From assembly GCF_000715075.1 (NCBI RefSeq), contig NC_134087.1, positions 108,539,161 through 108,603,160 of the forward strand: a DNA stretch of 64,000 nucleotides. The letters run 5' to 3'. Shown in pieces: positions 12,672 through 21,706 of the stretch. Source of the DNA: Nicotiana tabacum. Lineage: Eukaryota; Streptophyta; Magnoliopsida; Solanales; Solanaceae. The position numbers and the translations under genes were made by a program. Every line of letters starts with the position of its first letter. Position 1 is the first letter of the stretch. The notes under the pieces were generated by a model, which saw only the letters and a program-made list of their open reading frames with translations, searched no databases and had not been told where the DNA came from.

Positions 12672-12977
12672 ATGGCTCAACCTCTTCGTCCACCAAAGTG
12701 CAACTGTGGAAAAAAATGCTCGATGCAAAATTGTTGGGACGGTGGTGAAGTTGGACGCCGCTACTGGTGCTGTATGAACCAGTTATACAAGGTTCCCGGC
12801 GAACCTATTTGTGATTTTGAGGAATGGGTTGATAAACCATGTTATCAGGAATGCTACAGAGAACAACTGCAGTTTCTTCATAATATGTGTTTATGCCAAC
12901 GGGAAACACAAAGAGAAAGCGATAGAATTATTGTAGAAATGAGGGCGAAACTGAAGGAGGTGGGAGAAGAAAAATAG
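12672..12977 (+). CDS. Small GRF-type zinc-finger protein inside the MULE
   Basis: A 101-residue product. Residues 9-52 fit the GRF zinc finger: Cys10-x-Cys12, then GRRYWCC (residues 28-34), then Cys47 followed by F49 and W52. This family binds single-stranded nucleic acid in DNA-repair and topoisomerase proteins and also occurs in plant transposons. Residues 75-101 are charged and helical, ending in a coiled-coil-like segment. The TAG stop at 12975 is followed by more glutamate/lysine-rich sequence up to about 13090, including a second copy of a KLKEV-type segment, so the original protein was probably longer and is truncated by this stop. It lies between the PMD gene and the convergent transposase, with a TATA box and repeat array upstream. 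Cellular role is not known. Confidence 0.72.
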   Translation: MAQPLRPPKCNCGKKCSMQNCWDGGEVGRRYWCCMNQLYKVPGEPICDFEEWVDKPCYQECYREQLQFLHNMCLCQRETQRESDRIIVEMRAKLKEVGEEK

Positions 12978-13363
12978 AAAGCATAATGGAATTGTGAAGC
13001 ACAAAAGGAATGTAAAAAAAATATAAACGGGAACTTGCGGAGGTGAAGGAGAAACTGAAAGAGGTAGAAGAAGAAAAAAACAAATAGAAGAACGATTTAA
13101 GTGGTTGGAGCGGAGAATAAATGGCAACCGGCACTAAACATTGGCATGTATGTGTTTAGTGTATTTTTCATATTTCATGTATTTTTATTATGTTGGCCTG
13201 TTATGTTTGTGTTGTAGTAATGTTTTATTTTAATTGAAGTGGCATGTATGGCATGTATTGAAGTGGCATGTATGACATGTATGTGTACTAAGTTTATTTG
13301 ATATATATTGCAACATACACAAATACAAACATGTATTACAAAAAACAATACCAAAACAAAAGA
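12978..13363. other. Spacer between the convergent GRF and transposase genes
   Basis: The first 110 bp still read as broken coiled-coil coding sequence. Then comes AT-rich DNA with short GGCATGTAT-type repeats near 13220-13285, probably 3' untranslated sequence for both genes. Confidence 0.5.
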
Positions 13364-16051
13364 CTAGGGGTATCCTTGATAGTTGGGTACATTCGACGAA
13401 CTTGCACCAGGAGCCGGATTACCACCGCCACGCACACCATCTAAAGGAAATTTACGACGGTCGTGTCCTGTTTGCGAGCATATGCCAAATTTACGCGCAT
13501 AAAAGGTGTCACCAACATCCATTTGGTTCTGTATACGCGTTCTCTTTTGTACTTGCAGCTTGCGCAAATAGTCCTTGTTACATACCATCTTAAAAGGTTC
13601 CTTGTCCATCAATGTTGATGCAGCTGCATGTCTTTCAACAAACCTCTCCGCACTCTGTTTGAATGTCATACGGACCATGGCAGTGACAGGTAGACCACGG
13701 GCAGACTTCAACAAGCCATTGAATGACTCCGATACATTTGTAGTGAGGGCTCCCCATCGTCTGCCGCCATCAGCATGCAATGTCCACATGTGAAGCTCAT
13801 GCCCCATCAACCAAGTATAGGCTCGTGGTTCTAACTACCGGATCGCTTCCATGCGCCTCGTGAATTTGCACTACCGGTGCTCAGTTGCAGCCATCCACAT
13901 TAAGTCATGCAAGGCCTTTTCAGGATATTTCTTCTTGAAATTAGCCTTCAGGTGACGCACACAGTAATGGTGGTATGCATATGGTTCCTGCCATTCAGGC
14001 AAGTGATGTACAGAACTTAAAATACCACCATGTCGATCAGATATTAGACAAATACCTGAACGTTGTTTGACAATATGCTGCTTCAAGTGGTTCAAAAAAA
14101 AACGTCCACGTCTCTTTGCTTTCGTTGGCACATATAGCAAAAGCTAGTGGAAATATTTGCATGTTGGCATCTACTGCAACTCCAATCAAAAGCTTAATAT
14201 CATACTTTCCATAGACATGAGTACCGTCTATGGAAATAACAGGACGACAATGCACAAAACCGTCAATTACTGGTTTAAATGACCAGAACACATAGTTAAA
14301 AATATATTCGGGTCTATCCGGACTCCGCTCACGCCTCCATTCAACAACAGTTCCGGGGTTAAAGTATTGCAGTGCGGCCATGTACCTGGGCAGATTTGAA
14401 AAAAACTTATCCCAGTCGCCATAAATAAGTTCAAAGGCACGTTTGCGACCGAGATATGCCTTTCTTTTGGTTATAGTACAACCATACTCCTGGTGGACAG
14501 CTGTAATACACTCTTTAATCTTGAACCTAATGGACACTTCCAAATATGGAATCAAGACAAGAGAAATCAAGTCCACATCCAAGTTGAAGTGATTCTCATT
14601 GTATGTGTCCATTTCACATCTGTGCTCGCTAATAAATTTACCGACTTTCCACAAACTTGATTTCTTCTTGGTGGCACGCAATATCCAGTGACAACCCATA
14701 AAGTCTCTACGGCTTACAGCCTTGTATTTCTCCGTAGTTGACTCACTTACCGTCATCTCACGACACTCTCTTATAGTGTAGATTTTTACAACCCTAATTA
14801 GGCGAGCTTTATCGGGGAAATACATGCCCTTTGTCAGAACAGCTGGTCTAGACTCATCCCACATCGCTGACCGAAATTCATCATCATCCCTTGTGAGGGC
14901 ATCCACGTTCGGCATGCTTGGCAAATTATCAAGGTAGGGAATATTCCGCTCATGAAATGGCACGTGGGACTCATACACTCTTGGTCTAGCGGGAGGTGGA
15001 GGAACATGCTCCCTCGTCAGCTCAGGTTCAACATTCACTTCCTCCTCATCATCACCCTCATCATGGAAGAGTGTGTCATCCCCAAACTCATCCGCATTGT
15101 TGTCATAATCACTATCATCTTCCTAACTCTGCGCATCTGCCAAATCACAAGTAAATACGTCGTCTATGGGCAACTGTGTGAGGTCAAGAGCTTCAAGAAG
15201 CTCGTTTTCACTGCACAAAAAAACAAAATGATAAGTTACCCAACTAGATAAATACCTTAGATATAGCTATATCACTTTACTTACAAGTCGTACTGTCTTG
15301 ACGTTTCATGATGGATATTTTCTTGTTGGTGATGACTCCCGGATGGACCACCGTGGTCCAATACTCCAGAACTACGCATATTCCAACTAGGGGCGGGGTC
15401 ATAACTTGTAAAATTCATATCCGGACGGTACCCCTATAAAAAATATGAGTGTTAATACAAATCTAATTAAAACATAAAATAAACATCGCTAAAGCGTAGT
15501 AAAATTGAAGTTTACCAGTCGTCTTGTTGATTATATAAAGTCAAAAAATTATTTTGTGGCTGCTCTTTCGCCGGTGGTGACAAGTTTAAATCAAGGCAAG
15601 CTCTTTCATCAGCAATCTGTCCGGTAAAAACTGCTCCAGAATAACCACCTGATGACTGGGGGTTATCCCTACTATGCACGCCCTCATTATTGGGAACGTC
15701 TTCCACCTTGACGTACATTTCCAATAATTTTATTACAATAAATTCCCTGTATTCATCCGAAATACGCAAAAAATCTCTAAGAGTTTCATCATCCTCGATG
15801 TTAAACTTAGAATAATAAGCAAACCCCTGCGGAGTCACTGAATACGGAAATCTATCGGTTACTTTAAGGTTAACCGAACACCTCCTATCACTCATTTTTG
15901 TACGTAACAACGATACCAATTTATCGTACTTCATAGTAAGCGGCAATTTAACATGACACTGTGGAGGTGAGCTATACCTCACAGAGTTATTCTCCAACAC
16001 AACCTCAACCCCCCAATATAGTGAAACCCTTATTTTTGGCACTTCAGACAT
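13364..16051 (-). pseudogene. MULE transposase with N-terminal PB1-like domain, inactivated
   Basis: Encodes the enzyme that would cut and move the MULE. Exon 1 (16051-15516) gives a PB1-like domain of about 110 residues starting MSEVPKIRVSLYWG. Exon 2 is about 15433-15285; exon 3 starts at 15210 after TTGTGCAG. Exon 3 holds an acidic linker, the MuDR N-terminal region, and the DDE core: the first Asp in SIDGTHVYGK (about 14230), the second in ISDRHGG (about 14035) and the Glu in NVSESFNGLL (about 13735). A degraded zinc-finger tail follows, where CxQTGHDRRK replaces the usual zinc-knuckle pattern. Lesions: phase mismatch between exons 1 and 2; TAG at 15125-15123; a frame change at a run of nine T (14102-14094); TAG at 13873-13871; TAG at 13837-13835. 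A PB1-plus-MULE arrangement is known from MUSTANG-B-type proteins. Not functional as read. Confidence 0.88.
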
Positions 16052-16139
16052 TGTAAAAAAATGATTGATAAGAAGAAGAGAGAAGTATGAACGAAAGTTT
16101 GAATGGATTTTCATAAAATTGAACCGCCTTTAAATAAGG

Positions 16140-16400
16140 TAAGTCCGAGAATTTTTCTATGTAAAACGCAGTACAATACTATGTTTTATGTATTTGAATT
16201 ATTGTTATGTCAGTTAATTGGTGGGGCCAAAAATCAGAGTAAAACGCTGTATAATAGTGCGTTTCAGGTAAAACGTATTATTATACTGCGTTTTACAAAA
16301 AAAACAAATGTGATGTACTGCTTATAAGTAAAACGTAATATAGTGCTGCGAATTAATAAAAAAAAAATTTAAATAAAATACAGTAGTATACTATATTTTA
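16140..16400. repeat. Right subterminal GCAGTA palindrome cluster
   Basis: AAAACGCAGTA, AAAACGCTGTATAATAGTGCG, TATTATACTGCGTTTTA and ATACAGTAGTATACTATATTTTA variants recur at about 16165, 16241, 16275, 16330 and 16380, mirroring the left end. The transposase start codon lies about 90 bp inside the cluster, so it probably also holds that gene's promoter. Confidence 0.8.
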
Positions 16401-16484
16401 CTTAATTACGTAACATTTTTTTTGTAACATTAAAAACGTGTTTTTTGTCTCAAAAAAAAAAAAGCATCAAAAAGGTTTGGGCTC
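16370..16484 (-). repeat. MULE right terminal inverted repeat
   Basis: Inverted relative to 7417-7530. Its final 11 bases, GGTTTGGGCTC, are followed at once by the 10-bp target duplication at 16485. Confidence 0.9.
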
Positions 16485-17252
16485 GCTTCTAGATGCTAGT
16501 GCTACTTCCACTTAATCACTGATTGTACTTTACCTTACTTTCAGTTAAGTTCTTCTATTTGATTGTTTCGTGTTTCTTGAAGTTTATATCCTATTTTTCT
16601 ACTATTAGAAAATAATAGAACTAAATTATTCCAACACTCAAATATATCCACTAATTAATCCAATCAAACCCCACTATATCAAAATGAAACAGTTAAAACG
16701 GTCGTTGATTTAAAACGTTTTCAAAATCGAAATAAGAATCTAAACATGTTTGGTTGAAACACAAAGACGATTTTATTTAAAACTATAATGATTAGGTTCT
16801 CAAGCATCATAATTAATTCAAAATTTGTATTCTAATAAAACTAAAATATCATTATGATAGTACTATTTTTTTCAATTTCTTTAATAAAGAAAATGAATTA
16901 AAACTAAATCCAGCCTCCAGACACAAAAAGATCTAAAAATATCTGGTCAGGACATCCACGCTGGCAATCAGATATTGTACTTTTTTCACGCTTATCTACC
17001 TTTTGCCAACTTCTGTTTATTTCCATTTTCCTCCACCTATCCCTTTCCCACTTCCCCTATCTTCTTCTCCTCCATTTTCTTTCCTTCACCAATAAGCCTT
17101 TGAAATCCTTCGGCATATCTTCATCAAATCGATATCTGCTGCTCTGTCCCGCCGAAGATTTAATTTAACTTGCATTAACAGGAATTAAGGAAGAACCCTA
17201 AGAGTGTGAATTTTGTCCAGTTGAACAACTTTTCTGTAACCAGCTAGCTACC
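16485..17252 (+). promoter_or_regulatory. Upstream region of the LUX-like gene
   Basis: About 770 bp separate the MULE end from the LUX-like start codon. The left two thirds are AT-rich. A pyrimidine-rich CT tract (about 17020-17095) resembles the Y-patch typical of plant core promoters and leaders. An Evening Element and a second, partial one lie at 16936 and 16970. No coding sequence was seen. Confidence 0.65.
16936..16944 (+). promoter_or_regulatory. Evening Element (AAAATATCT)
   Basis: An exact AAAATATCT lies about 310 bp upstream of the LUX-like ATG. This motif is bound by the morning clock repressors CCA1/LHY and by RVE proteins, and known LUX promoters contain it. A shorter form, AATATCT on the minus strand, occurs at 16970-16976. 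Binding here is inferred. Confidence 0.7.
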
Positions 17253-18188
17253 ATGGGTGAAAAAGTGAAGCTTTCTGAGTACGATTCTAGCGGTGGTAAT
17301 AATGATGACAGAGTTTTGTGGGAGGTTGGACTTCCCGGCGCCGACGATCTCACGCCGTTGACTCTGCAGTTGATTCCGGCCGAACTTGCTTCTGCGTTCA
17401 GAATCTCGCCGGAATCCTCAAAATCCATGACTGATGTAAATCGCGCTTCTCAGAATACTTTTTCTTCCCTCCAGAGATGGCACTCGCAGGATATGTCTTC
17501 AATGAATAACTTAAATTTCAAGCCGTTCAATGAGGAGACGACTGTTACTGAAAAAGACGAAACGGATCTAACGAGAGAGGGATCCGACCCGAGGAAGCTC
17601 CGGAGGGTTGAATCCGGAGGCACCGAAGAGATTGATTCTGCTCTGTGTAACGAAAATTGTGCAGATGATTCGTCGGCTAATAAGACGCTGAATAAACGGG
17701 CAAGGCTTGTTTGGACGCCGCAGCTACACAAGCGTTTTATTGAAGTGGTGGCCCACTTAGGTATCAAAAACGCTGTGCCGAAGACGATTATGCAGCTTAT
17801 GAATGTGGAAGGACTGACGCGAGAGAACGTGGCGAGTCATTTACAGAAGTATAGATTATATATGAAGAGACAGGGAAATGAGGGGCCTTCTTCTTCTGAT
17901 CATTTGGTTAATTCCACGCCGGTGAAGCAGAGTTTGCGTGAGTCCGGTGAGACTGGTCATCACCTGCGTAATACTAATGGCCACGTGGGAATGCCGACTC
18001 AGATGCCATACCCGCCGCAAATGGTGCAGATGCCGATGATTGGAATGGCCAAAGGAGGCATGCCTGTTGGGTATGGGGGTGGACCATCAGTTGGATTTCA
18101 TCATCAGTACAGTATGATGCAACAACAGCGGGAATGGTCTGGGAATAATTTTGGTTACTATCATCCTGTTACTTCTAATGATAAGTAG
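17253..18188 (+). CDS. LUX: LUX ARRHYTHMO/PCL1-like GARP transcription factor
   Basis: Encodes 311 residues in one exon, as in other LUX genes. LUX proteins are the DNA-binding part of the Evening Complex with ELF3 and ELF4, which represses clock and growth genes at dusk in the nucleus. Residues about 148-206 form the single MYB-like GARP domain: RARLVWTPQLHKRF, then a helix with NAVPKTIMQLMNVEGLTREN, then SHLQKYRLY. The N-terminal block LWEVGLPGADDLTPLTLQLIP (about residues 22-43) is another conserved LUX/BOA feature. The C-terminal part is rich in Met, Pro, Gly and Gln. The start is the first ATG of the frame, with no upstream in-frame alternative of note. An Evening Element and a CT-rich leader lie upstream, and AATAAA at 18431 could serve polyadenylation. 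No defect is seen. A close paralogue such as BOA cannot be excluded. Confidence 0.92.
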   Translation: MGEKVKLSEYDSSGGNNDDRVLWEVGLPGADDLTPLTLQLIPAELASAFRISPESSKSMTDVNRASQNTFSSLQRWHSQDMSSMNNLNFKPFNEETTVTEKDETDLTREGSDPRKLRRVESGGTEEIDSALCNENCADDSSANKTLNKRARLVWTPQLHKRFIEVVAHLGIKNAVPKTIMQLMNVEGLTRENVASHLQKYRLYMKRQGNEGPSSSDHLVNSTPVKQSLRESGETGHHLRNTNGHVGMPTQMPYPPQMVQMPMIGMAKGGMPVGYGGGPSVGFHHQYSMMQQQREWSGNNFGYYHPVTSNDK

Positions 18189-18932
18189 CTGTACTGGCTA
18201 AGGTAATATATCTAACAGAAGAACTCATTGTAATGTCTGTTATTTGCTTTTTCCTCCTGTATTGTCGATAGTGCTGTCTATATGTTTGTGTTCATATACA
18301 ACTTGGGGGTGAATTCGTGATTTTTCTGGAAGTGAGGGAAACAACATAGGATTGACCCGCTACTCATAGTTCATAGATCTTGAGTGCTGTCCGGGTTTGT
18401 GATTATTTAATATACTTGGTTGTGAAACTTAATAAAGCTGAAAACTACTTTAATATAGCTTGTAAAATTTATTATTGGGTTTTAAAGCTACAATATCTAG
18501 CAGATTTCCCACACCCCACTTGTGGGAAATTATTGGGTTTGTTGTTGCTGTAATATCTAGCAGATTTCATTTTTGGCTCTAGAACTAGAAGTAAACTACT
18601 AGAAGAGTGTTTGGGACATTGGACATTTTATATGGAAGTTAGACTGGGCAAAATGGCATCAGTCAAAACTTCATATGAGGGATTATTGCCATGTAAACAA
18701 ATTATTGCCCAGAGCAGATCGTATTGGTGAATATGTCTGTTCTACAGCTGCAATAAGTAAAATATTAGAAGTAACTTCATTGCCATTCATTATGCAAATT
18801 AAGATGGAGGGACAGGTAAATAGGAGAGTTGCATTGATTCATGATAAACCTTTATCTAGGATTACTGAGCGAACAAAGATGCTTTCACAGACCAGTTTCA
18901 GCATTCTATGCATACTAAAATGTTAGGTGGCG

Positions 18933-19067
18933 ACCATGCAAAAGCAAAGCCTGGTATTTAAGTGGAGAAGGGTAGAGGGACGGGCCCATTATCCACCGAG
19001 TTTCGAAGGCTGCGGTTGGTCCAAAGGATCGGCCCCAGACGGATTTCTCGGTCATCAAAAAAAAAAA
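18933..19067 (+). mobile_element. SINE-like retroposed element with poly(A)
   Basis: A segment of about 135 bp ends in eleven A residues. It is flanked by a perfect 16-bp direct repeat, AAAATGTTAGGTGGCG, at 18917-18932 and 19064-19079. Long target duplications plus a poly(A) tail are the mark of LINE-mended retroposition. The body (GGGACGGGCCCATTATCC, then GGATTTCTCGGTCATC before the A tail) resembles 3' ends of Solanaceae SINEs from memory. The 5' end may be truncated; no RNA polymerase III boxes were confirmed. Confidence 0.8.
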
Positions 19068-21266
19068 TGTTAGGTGGCGTCCCTGCTTACATGTACTTAT
19101 GTCTTATTGATCTTTACTAATAGGTTCTCTTTGTAACTTCATGTGTAGTGCAGACCTTCCATGTGTCTTTTGAGCATGGAAAATCATGGTAGATATCGTG
19201 AGGTGTACTCTGGAAAAATTTGGGACAAATTTGAGTTAGACAGCAGAAGACATTTGGTTCAATCCATCCTTGCGATGCATTTTAGTGGTCTTTTCCCTCA
19301 AATCTGCTTCATCCAGCAGCAGCAAATTGTTAATATAACGTCAACGTGTCCTTTGAATGATAAATGGCTTAATGTTTCTTTGGCATGTATAAATGGTGTA
19401 ATGTTGTGTAGTGGTTGTATTGAACTTCCGTTTCCACAATGATCTACACTCAGTAATATACCTAAAACTTTGTCACTAGTCCCTACATATGGGGTATTTG
19501 AATCTTATCCTTCTCTCCCTACTTTATGGGCCTAATCTTTTCTTTTCTTTTCCTCTCTTTCTATAAGATATCAATTAATTGCTCCATATTTTGTGTATAG
19601 CTCCTAAGTTTTGTGCTTGCTTTAAATTCAGTAGTAATTGGAACCACTTCATGTTGTTACATATCATTGGAGGTGGTTCTGGCATATAGTTTCTTAATTC
19701 GCCTAAATAATTTGCTGCAGTTTCCCTAATAGGACAAACATGAAACAACTATCTTTGGGAGGATCAAGTAACTGAAACTCTTGTGTTGTCTAGTTGAATT
19801 AAGTAATTCTACATCTCATCCTCATATTGTTGCATAGATTTCTCTGCTCGTCTACTGTGCTACTAAAACCATATGGGATTAATCTTTGAGAATTATTGAT
19901 GATGTGCATCACATTGTTCACAGTTCCATGAGAGCACTGGTGCCTCCATTTGTTCTGCTCGGAACCTTCCATTATTACTGATCCTTTCCCTGCACAGCTC
20001 CATCTGGATCTTTATTTGGTCCTTGATGAATACTATAGACAAAAAAAATTCTGATGATTGGAGGCAAGTAAATCCTCTATTAGACTACACCGAGTTGACA
20101 TTGTGTTTCTGGTGAGGTGTGGTTTCTCTCTCCCTATGTCTGCTTAATTTTCTCTATTGAGCATCAAGGTTTGCAACTTTTGTTGGATATAGAGGGTAAG
20201 GAGATTATGGGATGAAGCAGTACTCTATTCCGGATTTGTATTGCAGTTTCAGAAAACGTGGGGAAATCCATAGCTCCAAACGCATACTCAAGAATGGTGG
20301 AGAAGAAATTTCTTCTCTGCTATGTGTGAAGATATACTGCCCCTCCCTGTGTTTCATCTTCTTGTTAGAATACAGCCATTCCCCTTTGATGCATAAGGTT
20401 TTTCTATATTTTGGTTATTTGGTGGCTGAGCCAATACGTGTTTTGTGTTCTTAATGGTTTTTCTATCATGAATATTTAGAGTTGCTTCTCATATATGCTC
20501 CACATGTTTAAGTATGACTACAAGTTGTACTTGTGCTACTACATAATGGATGTCATTCTTTACAGACAGATTGTTTAAAGATACAAGTGGCGTGCTTCTT
20601 TAGCCATTGGTTTCTTAATCGCTTCAGTGTCCACATGCATATACTGATATACTCTAGCCTTCTGAAACTGTAAGACAGGACTTGATTGCAGGTATTATCA
20701 TCTGTGTATTGTACAGGTGCTTATAAAGCAAAGAAATATACGAACCTAACACGTAGAACTTGGAGCAAGTCAATATATCATTCAGACATTCACAATAAAG
20801 GGTAATAATTTTTCTGCTTAAGATTGATTATCTGATAAGTACGACCATCAGATGTCCCAATTTTGTAAAGCTCGATATTCTTCTGCTTTGCCTCTGGTTG
20901 TCGGTTGTGAATTGCTAGTTATCACCATTACGTCTTACTAGAGGTAGGAGACAATTGCCTTGCATCACTTGGTTGTGACTTCTTGCGGAATGAATGTCAC
21001 TGGATTAACTGATTATAATAGTCGCTTATAGTCCTGCTTTCCCCGGTGTTCTCGGATTACAAACAATAAGCATATGGGATGGAAACAGTGATCTGATTGA
21101 TTAAATGCCTTCGTTAAGGACTGCATGGTATATCTTGCTCAAATAGATTCGTACAAATAAGCTGGTTACCTTGTGGCATCCTTCCTACTTAGTCGCAGGT
21201 CCACTGAAACTAGGTGACCCTTCGCTTTTGGTAAGGTATTGAAAGTATTTCACAGATTATTCTTAA

Positions 21267-21272
21267 TTTATT
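21267..21272 (-). terminator. Candidate TOC75 poly(A) signal
   Basis: TTTATT on the plus strand reads AATAAA on the transcript strand, about 435 bp past the stop codon. Other AT-rich alternatives exist. Confidence 0.35.
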
Positions 21273-21706
21273 GAAAATATATTACACCTCTTCTGAAAAT
21301 AATCTAGCAAAATGAACACGAAATGTAGAATTGCAGATTTAAGAATGAAACTACTTCACAGAACAACTCCAAATCCCATTTACCCCGTCAAAATGTTTCT
21401 GAAAAAATAACTCATGCATTCAGAGGACAAGATCAGACAAAATATAGTTATTTCAAGCCATCCCCAGTAGGAAAAAAAATATGAGAAGAAAGAAAATGCA
21501 CAAATTACTATATTAACATATTTTGCTTACACGAGCAAAAAAGCTACGGAATACTCACTTTCGAAAAGGTTCTAACCACAATTATAGCCGATCTTTTAGC
21601 AAACAACATTTTAAGACATAACTGAAGTTCAAACTCAGAACCGTGCAGTTCTTAACTCATAGGTCTGACTAGCTGCAAAAAAAGAATCTGGCCAAGGAAT
21701 CTGAAA

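Larger units (their letters stand above)
7417..16484. mobile_element. 9.07-kb composite Mutator-like element (MULE)
   Basis: The two ends are inverted repeats of roughly 110 bp. Left starts GAGGCCGAAACTTTTTTGATGC; the right end read in reverse starts GAGCCCAAACCTTTTTGATGC. Both continue through matching blocks including TAATGTT and TTACGTAATTA. A perfect 10-bp direct repeat, GCTTCTAGAT, flanks the element at 7407-7416 and 16485-16494, as expected for MULE insertion (target duplications of about 9-11 bp). Inside are a plant-mobile-domain gene (9319-12018, plus), a GRF zinc-finger gene (12672-12977, plus) and a PB1/MULE transposase gene (16051-13364, minus). Three blocks of tandem repeats and many GCAGTA-type palindromes lie between them. 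The transposase and mobile-domain genes carry stops and frameshifts, so this copy is not autonomous now. Confidence 0.9.
18189..21706. other. Intergenic region between the LUX-like and TOC75 genes
   Basis: The first 250 bp are 3' untranslated sequence of the LUX-like gene, with AATAAA at 18431-18436. The last 440 bp are the 3' region of TOC75, whose candidate AATAAA on the minus strand is at 21267-21272. Apart from the SINE-like insertion at 18933, no gene or repeat was recognised and the open frames are short and unconvincing. Confidence 0.55.

Noticed and set aside
17198..17767. Minus-strand frames across the LUX-like gene
   Set aside because: They overlap a well-supported coding exon and show no domain.
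18675..20454. Short frames between the LUX-like and TOC75 genes
   Set aside because: They are 80-93 codons long without recognisable motif, splice context or consistent composition.
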